Origin: Takakia lepidozioides
Taxonomy: Eukaryota; Streptophyta; Takakiopsida; Takakiales; Takakiaceae
Assembly (NCBI GenBank): GCA_030704615.1
Contig: CM060734.1
Location: forward strand, 35,544,042 to 35,604,041
Direction: 5' to 3'
Length of the DNA: 60,000 nucleotides
Of the stretch, positions 19,439 to 28,631 are shown one piece after another. Positions within the stretch are counted from its first letter, which is position 1. Each line of letters opens with the position of its first letter. The notes under the pieces were generated by a model that saw only the letters and a list, made by a program, of their open reading frames with translations, made no database searches and was not told the DNA's origin. A program made the position numbers and the translations under genes.

Positions 19439-21250
19439 ATGGAGATGGACTGTTGTGTGAACAAAGAAGAGAGAGACAGGAAGGGAAGCAAGAACGTAAC
19501 TATGCCGCCATCCAGATATGTGACAAGGCAGGCACACAGCTTGAGCTCGAGCACTTGTAACTTAGTGGAAGAGACAGATGGTCTGGACAGATGGGGTCCG
19601 AAAAGGCACTGGAAGATAAGAGACAACACTGGTCAATTTGTCACAAAAAAGTCTTTTTCCTGTGTGATGCACAGAAGAGAGAGTGTTCAGAGACAGGAAG
19701 TGAATGGGATCTCTACAAACTCTTCAAAGAGAAAGGTTGTGAAGCGGTGGTGTGCAAAAGAGGAATCTGAGGTATCAGTGAAGGATAGCAGGGTTCTTCA
19801 TAAGGAAAGTCTACTGAGAAAATCTGGCCCTTTCTTAAGAAGGCGACATAAGTTCTCCCATGAGGAAGTGACACAGAGTTCAGTCTCTAAAATTGTGGAG
19901 GAGGTGATTTCTTCAGTGGGGATCAGTGTCTGTTGTGTTAAAAAGGAGCTCAAGTGGTCTGGACCATGTCTGAGAAGCAGAAGCAACCTGTCTAGAGCAT
20001 CTGATCCAGTTCTGGACAAGATAGAGTGTTTGGAAGGTCGGTCCAGTGGGGGAATGAGAGGAGTCTCACGAACGGAGGATATCAAATGTCTTCAAAAGGA
20101 AAAAGTCCTGAGCAGGTCTGACCCTTTCTTAAGAAGTATCCAGAAGTTCTCTGGAGAAGAGGTAACACAACGTGCAGTCCCTAACATGGTACAGAAGGCG
20201 ATTCCCTTGCCGGAGATTAGTGCCTTTGATGTGGAATATGAGCTCAAGTGGTCTGGACCTTGTCTGAGAAGCAGAAGCAACCTGGCTAGAGAAAAAGCAA
20301 CACAAGAAGCTGGGTGTTGCCTGGAGATGAAGGAAAGAAATGATGTTTTGGAGGCAGACATAGCAACTCACAGTGTGGGGATTGATGTCAGAACGACCTC
20401 GGTGAAATATGATCATGGTCTTGATCGCAAAGTGCACAGGAGGAAACTGGGTCACCTCAAGAAAATCTGTAATGAAATAGACATGCAATCACTTCTGACT
20501 GATTCTATTATTGGAAGAAAGGAAGTCAGACTGTTGGATGTTAATACGTCTGTTGAGCCAAGGAGTTGGAGGCCAAAAAGACATAGGCTCTGTTTGAGAG
20601 CTAGGAGGGAGCTTTCTCCAGAAAAGGATGGGCAAGGTCAGAAGAGTGGATCCAGTGTTCCAGAGAGGGAGGTTTCAATGCTGAAGGGAAATGCCTGTGA
20701 TTGTGCTGTTGATGGAGGGATAAAGAGTTCTGGTCCCTGTCTGAAAAGCATTGGGCATCTACCAGAGAAGGACATCCTCTCAGTGAAAAGGAGGGGTAAG
20801 ACGTCTGCCCCTCAGGGCAGAGAGGAATGTCATGTCATTTCTTACAATGGTGATGAAGAGAGGGAAACTCTATCTCATGCATGCATGATCAAGGAAAAAG
20901 TTCATAGAAAGTTTGTCCCTATTCCACAAAGCATGCGAAGGTCATCCAGGTTGGAGGCCAAGTTGGGCTCTGGACTGAAGGAAGCTGCCCCCTCACTGCA
21001 AAATGCCTGTTCTTATATTGAGGGAGAGGGAACACAGAATTCAGCTTATTTTTCGCCAATGGTCCAGGAAGTGTCACAGTCCTCTTTGTGGAAGATAAAG
21101 ACACTGCATGCAAGCGTATCTACAGGAGGTGAGTGCTGCAAGGTTGTTGCATGTCACGGAGAGGATGCCCTTGCAAAACCTTTGAAGAAGGGTGTGGTCT
21201 CAGCAAAGAGGCAAGCTGGTGGGAGGGCAGATGTAGCTGTAGTCTATTAA
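19439..21250 (+). CDS. 603-codon basic protein with internal repeats, unknown function
   Basis: One uninterrupted frame from ATG 19439 to TAA 21248, rich in Lys, Arg, Ser, Glu and Cys. It has no membrane segment or recognised domain and is probably largely disordered. A motif of the form S-G-P-C-L-R-S-R-S-N-L-S recurs at residues about 173, 270 and 429 (degenerate), with SGPF/SDPF variants at about 126 and 226 and a weak copy at about 385. Residues about 122-187 and 222-285 form a tandem duplication of about 100 residues. Near residue 500, RRSSRLEAKL resembles nuclear basic motifs. It lies upstream of, and in the same direction as, the SET-domain exons and could be their large N-terminal exon; it could equally be a separate gene. 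Confidence 0.6.
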   Translation: MEMDCCVNKEERDRKGSKNVTMPPSRYVTRQAHSLSSSTCNLVEETDGLDRWGPKRHWKIRDNTGQFVTKKSFSCVMHRRESVQRQEVNGISTNSSKRKVVKRWCAKEESEVSVKDSRVLHKESLLRKSGPFLRRRHKFSHEEVTQSSVSKIVEEVISSVGISVCCVKKELKWSGPCLRSRSNLSRASDPVLDKIECLEGRSSGGMRGVSRTEDIKCLQKEKVLSRSDPFLRSIQKFSGEEVTQRAVPNMVQKAIPLPEISAFDVEYELKWSGPCLRSRSNLAREKATQEAGCCLEMKERNDVLEADIATHSVGIDVRTTSVKYDHGLDRKVHRRKLGHLKKICNEIDMQSLLTDSIIGRKEVRLLDVNTSVEPRSWRPKRHRLCLRARRELSPEKDGQGQKSGSSVPEREVSMLKGNACDCAVDGGIKSSGPCLKSIGHLPEKDILSVKRRGKTSAPQGREECHVISYNGDEERETLSHACMIKEKVHRKFVPIPQSMRRSSRLEAKLGSGLKEAAPSLQNACSYIEGEGTQNSAYFSPMVQEVSQSSLWKIKTLHASVSTGGECCKVVACHGEDALAKPLKKGVVSAKRQAGGRADVAVVY

Positions 21251-21540
21251 GATCAGGGGAGGCAGACTGTGATGGGCTCAAAAAGCGGTGGGGTTCAAAA
21301 GAAGGCAGAAAAGGAAGAGGTGTGGGCCTATCATGGCCCCGCCTGAACCATCAAATCCCAACCCTGATGGCTTTGTTCGGCCTTCTTCCATTCCCCTAAG
21401 TGGACAAGTGGTAATGTCTTTTCCCTGACCTACCATGTTACTGATGTACACTGCTTTTCTAGTCCACCATTCAGTAACTTGGTTGGTCAGTAACTTGCTT
21501 CTCTCTGCCAGTGTGGTGACCAATATTTTGTGGGGTTGCA

Positions 21541-21712
21541 GGGAAAAATGCTTTAAGTGCCAGGGACCCCTCGCATTAGGGCGAAGATGTTCTTTTGGAT
21601 TGTCGCCAGCGACTGTGACCGTGCTTTTCACCGGGCTTGTGCACTCAACATTCCAGATTGTTATGGCTCACAATGGAGAACTCACATGCCCTCAACATGG
21701 GACTCTCGGGTC
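21541..21712 (+). pseudogene. PHD-finger-like segment with two compensating frameshifts
   Basis: After an AG at 21539-21540, the plus strand reads EKCFKCQG in one frame. VLLDCRQ and then CDRAFHRAC follow in two other frames, and GELTCPQH returns to the first frame. Together these give the C-x2-C, C-x-C, F-H-x2-C and C-x2-H pieces of a PHD finger in order. Arabidopsis ASHR3 has a PHD finger before its SET domain, so this may be the matching part of the downstream methyltransferase gene. Either it has decayed, the splicing is more complex than I can see, or there are base-calling errors. Confidence 0.45.
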
Positions 21713-21774
21713 TCTCTTGCTGTTCAAATGTGTCCTAAGGGCCCTCAGGGATGTTTCTCTTTCTATTCTTTCTT

Positions 21775-22105
21775 CTTTTGGGCTGCTTTTGGCTCCGCTC
21801 TGTCTTTTATTCTTTTTGTTTCTTGCTTTCCTTTTGTCCCATAAGCTGTTTGAGCTTTCTGCGGACGTGATAAAGTTCCATTTTCATTTCTTTTCTTTCT
21901 CATTATTAATCTGTGGACGATGCTGTTTCTCAAGGAGACCCAAGGCTTTCAGCTTTGAGGACCCAAAGTGCCTGGCAGGCCACCTGCATGAGGTTCTTGG
22001 GGGGTCGTTTGATGTTTTCTGAAGTGGTTCTTGTTATTCTACTTGGCCCCATGGGCCTTGCGCCCTGTGTGGACATTATAAAGGTTATTTCTTTCTTTTT
22101 TTCCT
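21775..22105 (+). mobile_element. LINE family A 3'-end copies (two overlapping remnants)
   Basis: 21775-21900 carries the family's 3' untranslated signature: TTGGGCTGCTTTTGGCT, then TTTTGTCCCATAAGCTG, GAGCTTTCTGCGGACGTGAT and an ATTTC-type tail. 21950-22105 carries the family's last codons (EDPKCLAGHLHE) followed by a diverged untranslated end. The reference copy is at 35790-36196. Confidence 0.65.
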
Positions 22106-22144
22106 TGTTGTTCCTACTACCATGAGAATCTATTCATGTTGAAC

Positions 22145-22245
22145 CTGGAATAGTATTTTTGGGCTGCTTGCTGAGGACCCCCCATCCTTCTTGCATGTCC
22201 CATAAGCTTGTTAAGCTCCCCATGGGCGTTGTTAAGTTCCTTGCC
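22145..22245 (+). mobile_element. Diverged LINE family A 3' end
   Basis: GTCCCATAAGCTTGTTAAGC and GGGCGTTGTTAAGTTCC align with the family's conserved 3' segment at lower identity than the other copies. Confidence 0.45.
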
Positions 22246-23449
22246 TTACCATTGCTTTCATTTCTCAGGCCCCCTGCCCTCTCTTCTTCCATTCTTTGTG
22301 TGCCAGTGGTTGTGTATGTTCTTGCTTGTTTAAGGTGTTTCAAATCCTCCTTTGGCATTTGTTAAGGTCCCTAGTAACTTTCTGGTAATGTTGAGGACGC
22401 AGGTCTGCTAGGCATGTGAAGGCAGCTGCGTAGCCCGGCTCGGGCATTGCAGCAATGCCTTATTGCAGCCCATGTGCAGTGTAGTCCTTGGCACTCCATC
22501 ACTATGGTTGGCAACAATCCTGGCTGGGAAGTCTGCTGGCGTCATGCAGCTTCCTGGAAGCTCGAGAATCCGGTCTGGAGCACTCTACCTATCCATCAGT
22601 CCGGGGCATCTGATTAAATGTTTGGTTTTCATACGGTAATGAGGAAAGGAAGTGTAATCTCTATCGATTTTCAGACCATACATCTCTAAGCACCGCCAAT
22701 CGAGGGGCCAAAGAAATTTTAGAATAGATGGATGAGAACAGACAGAGGGATAGAAGAAGAAAGAAACTGATTCCCTCTTTGGGAGGCAAGGATCCTTTGG
22801 GCAGGAGTTGGGAGAGGTTACATAGAAAGTAGAAAGAGGAGGCCGTTTTGACCTGCAAAGGGGTTGGGTGCTGACACAGAAGAGTGGTGGGTGCATCTAT
22901 ATCATATTCTGCAGCTCAAGCCTCCGACAAGCGACCCTCAGGTCCGCCATTTGCCTTTCCTCTGCCGTTTCTATCTGGTTCTTTTTTTTCAAACATAAGA
23001 AATAAGAAAAGACACTATATCATGTGTTGACTGTAGCAAAATCCATTTATGGCATGTCCATGTATTGTCCGTCCAAGTCAACCACTAATGCCACCCTCTT
23101 CTGATAAATTGCACCACTTGCACTCCAGGCATTTTTTCAACATCTATCCAAGTGCCAATCTGTCAATCTCACTGTTAATACACTGCGCCTAGAATGGGAA
23201 ACAGCTCTTCAATAGCACTCATAATCTCGAGCAAGATCTCTGCCACACAGGCAAGAGGTGCAGCAGCAATGCTGCTGGGTTTTGGTAATAAGGTACTCAT
23301 TTGCAGAGTCTGGGTCTCTCAATGAACAACACCCCCAAATTACAAAAAGGACTGGTGTGTTTCTTGTACAATTCCCTTGGTTTGCGTTCGGTAGGTAGGC
23401 TGTTCCTTCCCATCCCCACTGAACATCAGGGAAAGGGCATCCCTTGAAC

Positions 23450-23572
23450 TAATTAATTGCTGTCTCTGTCTAATTGTTTTCTTGTTTCTTGCTTTTCTTT
23501 TGTCCCATGAGCTCTTTGAGCTTTCTGCAGAAGTTATAAAGTTCCATTTCATTTCATTTCTGTCTTGCTTGG
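23450..23572 (+). mobile_element. Truncated LINE family A 3' end
   Basis: TTTTGTCCCATGAGCTCTTT, GAGCTTTCTGCAGAAGTTAT and an ATTTCATTTCATTTC tail. It lies in the presumed intron upstream of the AWS exons. Confidence 0.65.
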
Positions 23573-24013
23573 AAGCTCCATGGTAGCCCTTAGGCAGGAG
23601 CACGTCGTGTTTTCAAATCTAGTTTAGGGAGGTTCCAGTTGTGTGACTTCTGCTGGACTATACAGGAAATATTTTTGCGCTTAAAAGGGCCAGATGGCCC
23701 AACAAGAAATAATATATCATCTGAGTTCATCAAGGAGGTGATGGAGAAGACAAGAGCCCCTCCCTATTTTCTCATTCGTCGCAGTATCCGCTTTGCCCTG
23801 ACATAGCATTGTTCATGTAAAGTGACAGAGAGAGGGGAGGCAGGTAGGGGGAAGTGTGAGGGAGCGCTAGAGCGCAAGAGAGCAGGATCACTGGCCTAGT
23901 CCCTGTGATGTGCGTTTGGCTTCTGACTTAAGCAGTAATGCACTGTCTATTAGCGTCTCAATAGAAGAATTTAGCATTGATATATGGGTGCCGGGAGCAG
24001 AGCCGGGAGGGGA

Positions 24014-24048
24014 GGGGGGGGGGGGGGGGGGGGGGTGGGGGGGGGGGG
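24014..24048. repeat. G homopolymer, 22 G then T then 12 G
   Basis: A near-pure G run on the plus strand within an intron-like stretch 76 bp before the first AWS exon. It can form a G-quadruplex and is also a typical place for assembly error. Confidence 0.9.
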
Positions 24049-24123
24049 TGGGGGAGAGGTTATGGCTTAGCTTTCTGGATGTCCTGTACCAGATGTCTTG
24101 GTTAAAGGAACCTTAGATAGTAG

Positions 24124-27100
24124 GTGCAATCCTTATCCGTCGACACATGGTGAGTGTCCTACCTGAAGCCATTGACCTCAGGGAAGATGTCTTTCTGATT
24201 AAGAAGCAGCGCGATCACATTGATGACGGTGTAGGGTGTAATTGTGGGTTTGCTGGAACCCCATGCAGGCATGATTGCTACGGCAGGTCGGCACTCTGAA
24301 AATTCTTGCCAAGTTTTCGTATTGTCATCTCTTTGTTACAAGATATTCCATGCCATAGTCGGCAAACCTCCCTGTCGCTCCATCTTTCCCCACCTTCCCT
24401 CGTGTTCTGTCAGACCTCATCTCGCTCTCATCTCTTCAAGGAACTGAGTTTTGATCTGTGTATGTAGCAGTGATGTGTTGCTCCGGTTTGCACTAGCCGA
24501 AAAGACAACGCAAGATTGAGAAAGATAGAGGTAGGGAATTGAGGTTGTGAGGAGGGTGGGTGAGGAAGGTTGCAGAGCATGAGCTGTTCGAAAGACTGCA
24601 ATTGCCATGAGAAGTGCTGCAACAAGCCTTTCCACAAAGACAAACACCTCAAAGTTGTTAAGGTAAGGCCATTTTCCCAGTTGAGTGACACGTTGTGTCG
24701 AAGGTAAGGTAGGACAACAAAGTCTAGGTTTTCTGAACGATATGACCAATCGGTCTCCCTGTAGTGTGTGGGTTGGTACATCGCATGCAGAGTCTGGGAT
24801 AGATAGGGAACAGCAAAAGAGAGAAAGATTTTTTTTTGAATAATGTCCCTGGAAAGATGACATAGCTTATGGGACAACGAACCAAGCAGCCCAAAAACAA
24901 CGATGATCAATGAGATTCTCTAAGATGGAAAGCCTCAGGCAGGTTATGCTCGAAGCATTTCTGATCCTTGTAATGAAAGACCTCAGCAAAGGACCGGCTG
25001 TCCCAGAAGGACAGTGGAGAAATGAATGAAATGAAATGGTGCTTTATAACGTCCGCGAAAGCTCATAGAGCTTATGGGACAAAATGCAAAGAAAAACATG
25101 AGAGGAAACAGGAAACCAGAGTGAGAGATAAGAAGTATTGTTCGAGTGATTGTCTAAGGACAGTGGAGAGAGGACACTGGAATCTTCGGAGAGACAGATC
25201 ATGCTCAGCACGGCTTTGTCAATGTATATTTCATGCCCAGCCTAGACATAAGACAATGAGACATTGAAATGAAATGGTGCTTTATAACGTCCGCGGAAAG
25301 CTCATAGAGATTATGGGACAAAATGGAAAGAAAAACATGAGAGAAAACAGGAAACCAGAGTCAGAGATAAGAACTACTGTTCGAGTGATTGTCTAAGGGT
25401 GAATGCCTCGTGCAGGTAGGCTGCCAAGCATTTCTGATCTTCATAGTGAAAGACCTCAGTGAGAAGAAGGAAAGGAAGATAATGTCTATAGTAAGCACAA
25501 GGATGAGGACCGATAGACCTCAACTTCACGTCTTGTTATGTTGATTGGCCAGACGGAGCATTGTGGGTGGGGTGCCGAAGCAGCAGAGCCAATAAAAAAA
25601 GATGACTTTGTCATTGAGTATACAGGGGAAGGTATGCTGGAAGAATATTTTACTGATAAAACTTCTCACGGGGAACTACAGGGATTGACTTGTATATACA
25701 CACAGCACAGGGGAGAGAAGAAAAAAAAGAATAAACTTTCATCGTGGGAGGGCCAAAGGGACATGTAGAACAGCGAAGAACACGAGAAACAAACTGCAGA
25801 ACAGAAACATCAAAGAACTACTGAAAGCTCAAGTGTTGCAGAAAGGCGGAATGGCTCATGCAGGTATGTGACAAGGCACTTACCATTGTTATAGCTGCAT
25901 ACCATTCTGCCAGGGATGGAGAAGCTGTTAAGAGAGAGAAGGAAGCAACTTCATAACACCCACACACACACAAACAAAGAAGTTTTTATGTCAGACAAAG
26001 AGAGAATGTACTCATAAGATGTTGTTTGCCCTAGCCTTGTGGCCATAGACCCCGCACCCAGTCTGGGCGAAACAAAAGGGAACCGATACTACCTCTGTGA
26101 GGGGCTCCCTCCAGAAGTGTGACTTACAAGAAGGTCGGGTTTTCCAGATATCCTCTAGAAAGTGCTTCACACACGCATCAACTTGCTGTGTGTGAGCTGC
26201 CCAGCTATTCGATCCAAACAGGGCCAGGGCTTTAGGCTCAGCCTCAAGTTGGTGAATTGAGAGAGAGAGAGGGGAAGTTGAATTGAAATGATTTGATCCG
26301 TGGAAAGCTCAGAGAGTGGGAACTTACATTGCTGAGAGTGTGGAGCAATTGCAGTGATAGATGAGGCGATGTGTGAGAAGCGGCTTTGGGAGATGAAGGG
26401 ACGGGCAAGCATTTGCAATTTTTACATGTGTGAGATCGCCAAGGATTTTATCATTGATGCCACCAAGAAAGGAAACCAATCTCGCTTCCTAAATCACAGC
26501 TGTCAACCCAACTGCAAGCTCGAAAAATGGTTCTGTCTCTCCAGCTGCTTTTGGGCTGTTTTTTGGCTCTGGTTTTGTTTCCTCTCCCTTGTTTTTTTCC
26601 ATTTTGTCCCATAAGCTCTTTGAGCTTTCCGCGGACGTTATAGAGTAGTGTGGCATGTCTTATTTGGTGAGGTGCAGGCGGGTGGACGGGGAGACCAGAG
26701 TTGGTGTGTTTGCACTGGGAGACATCGCTGTGGGCCAACCACTGACGTACGATTACAAGTATTCTTCTGCTCAAATTCTATATGACCTTTTTATGCTAAG
26801 AAGAAGAAATGTATAGATTGCCAAACAACTGAACTTGGCAAGGATCGCCCATCATCTTAACTTGGGACAGCTACCCAATAATCTCACAGGCAGCATTCAA
26901 ATGGAGGATTTTGGTTTGGAATTTTCCAGAGTCCAGGAAAGGTCTAGTAGGTAAAGATCGTCTGCGAGGTGTGAATGGATGCCAAACTTCAGTCATTGCC
27001 CGTTGGCACTTACAGTAGTTCTGTATTTAGGAAGAATACAAAGAAGAAATTTCATTTCCATCTTGAAGCCATAGGATGTGCGGAACACCATGAGTTGGAA

Positions 27101-27366
27101 CTCTTGGCAGCAATCATGATGCCATAATCGACCATAATAAGCAACATAAGAGGCTCAATAGGAAAATTGTATCGATTGGGGTAGTATCTAAGGCCAGTAT
27201 CCACTGTGCTCATTCAGAAAAGGTGATCTCAAGTAACTTGGTTCATCTGTCTGTTTGTAGATTTGTGGAGTTTGGCCCCAATGTAATGTGCTGTTGTGGA
27301 GCTCCAAACTGTTCTGGCGCATTGGGAGGAAAGTCCCCCAACAAGTGTGTCAAGACCTTTCAGTGA
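24124..27366 (+). CDS. SET-domain histone methyltransferase, ASH1/ASHR3 type (AWS-SET-post-SET half)
   Basis: Six exons join with GT/AG borders and consistent phase: 24124-24286, 24578-24662, 25553-25631, 26355-26529, 26678-26758 and 27261-27366 (stop TGA 27364). The joined part is 229 codons. The AWS zinc-binding domain ([15 protein letters not shown], then [16 protein letters not shown]) is followed by the SET domain. [10 protein letters not shown] gives the cofactor-binding turn, [13 protein letters not shown] the catalytic pseudoknot and LTYDYK the C-terminal motif. The post-SET cysteines are in [14 protein letters not shown]. All key residues are intact. Related proteins methylate histone H3, mostly Lys36, in the nucleus. 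The N-terminus is unresolved: a broken PHD-like segment (21541-21712) and the 603-codon protein lie upstream. The first listed exon has a weak donor (GTCGGC), so its borders are least certain. Several introns contain LINE fragments. Confidence 0.82.
24838..24990 (-). mobile_element. LINE family A 3' end, minus strand
   Basis: The minus strand carries the ATCAGAAATGCTTCGAGC segment (end of ORF2), the TTGGGCTGCTTGG block and GTCCCATAAGCT. It lies in the intron between the second and third AWS/SET exons. Confidence 0.6.
25021..25155 (-). mobile_element. LINE family A 3' end, minus strand (first of a tandem pair)
   Basis: Begins on the plus strand with GAAATGAAATGGTGCTTTAT (the inverted tail), then ACGTCCGCGAAAGCTC and the rest of the inverted 3' end. 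A highly similar block starts again at 25264. Confidence 0.65.
25264..25470 (-). mobile_element. LINE family A 3' end, minus strand (second of a tandem pair)
   Basis: Repeats 25021-25155 almost exactly and continues into the inverted end of ORF2 (minus strand ATCAGAAATGCTTGGCAGCC at about 25412-25432). Confidence 0.65.
26006..26115 (-). mobile_element. LINE family B 3' end, minus strand
   Basis: The inverse of the 3' end at 40830-40925: GGCCACAAGGCT, GCAAACAACATCTTATGAGT, ending at an AGAGAGA run (TCTCTCT in element sense). It lies in the intron between SET exons 25553-25631 and 26355-26529. Confidence 0.7.
26533..26645 (+). mobile_element. LINE family A 3' end forming most of a 148-bp intron
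   Basis: The intron 26530-26677 of the SET gene contains the family's CAGCTGCTTTTGGGCTG start, TTTTGTCCCATAAGCTC and CGCGGACGTTATAGAG end. Only about 35 bp of the intron is not LINE-derived. Confidence 0.65.
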
Positions 27367-28631
27367 GGTTTCTCATACATGAGGCTACCAGCAAAATCGG
27401 TTATGCCTTCTTGACCAAACTTGTATCCCTTCAGGAGGGTTAAGGACACCAAAGAGACAGCAAACTGCAGGGAGGGCGTTCCTGAAACATCCTGGTAGAG
27501 AAGATCCTCATGTAGCATGACTCGCCTTGACTATTGAAGAATGACTTCGAGGCCAGTCACAACATTGGTGCCAAAGTCAGCACTGCTACTTGATGCCTGG
27601 CTGTCCTTCTGCCATGGAGTGTTGATATGAGGGATCAACCACCGGAGACACCTGGTTGTCTCAACATACTCTATTGGCAAGGTCACAGCTGCCAATCGGA
27701 CAAAGCAAAATTTGATGGTGGCTGGCCATGCCCTGGGGGAGTATAAGCAATGTTTTCGACATGAATCTCCACAGACCGAATACCTCCAGGACAATGCTGG
27801 TATGGAACGATATGGAAGCATGATGCATGTTGTAGCCCACCTGACCTTGAATGCCTAACTAGAGCCACATAAGGGCACCACAGCTTCGTAGAAGATGGCC
27901 TCTTTGCTAATGCCAGCCTAGTCCCAACAGTCTTCATTGTCCAACTTATGGTGGACAATGTAGTTGGTGTACAAGAAGTCCATTCAGAAAAGCTCCCTTC
28001 TTCGACATTGTCGAAGGGTCCCAGTCCCCTGAATCTCGTAAAGTTATACCGTACCGTAGCTTTCAAATGGGACTTGCTGTCTTGGTATTGCTTATTTTTC
28101 TCCACTCTATCAGGAATCATGTGACTGTTAGTATTTGTTTTGCAACACACCCACGATCTCATGCCAAGTGTTCTTCTCCGTTTAATTCTCTGAAACAAGG
28201 CAGATTGTTCAGATTGTTCAATACAATTGTTTTATGATACAATATTGGGCAAAGAGGAAACACATCAATTGTGACATTCAGTCATTTCCCAACTGTTTCA
28301 ACCTGGGCAGTTTTGTCAAATACTCTTGCCAATGGGGAGACCTGGTAGCTTATACTACAGACGAATGGAGCTGATAAATTCTGTTTTGTCTACAACGAAG
28401 GATAGGAGATAATAGCACCCAGTATGGACCAGCTCTTGTAGCTAGTGAGTATCAAGCATACTTTTTGGTAGCAATCACTCCTGTCGCAGAACTTTCTTCA
28501 AATTAGTCAGAGCTTCCTCTAATTGTGACAAAGATGTATTGAGTTTCTTTTCCAGTCCTCTATTGACAGTGGTGTATCAGCTCTTGGAATCAAGCATATT
28601 TGTTGGTAGCACTCTCTCCACTTTCTCAGAA
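27367..28631. other. Intergenic, with two unassigned minus-strand frames
   Basis: Between the converging SET and fibrillarin genes. Minus-strand frames 27683-28198 (172 codons) and 27531-27821 (97 codons, different phase) overlap and may be one broken sequence. I recognise no domain (visible stretch: GGIRSVEIHVENIAYTPPGH, then VETTRCLRWLIPHIN). They could be a decayed gene or element. Not supported as functional. Confidence 0.35.

Noticed and set aside
27531-28198. Minus-strand frames as a host gene downstream of fibrillarin
   Set aside because: Two overlapping frames in different phases, no domain, no splice model; left as unassigned.
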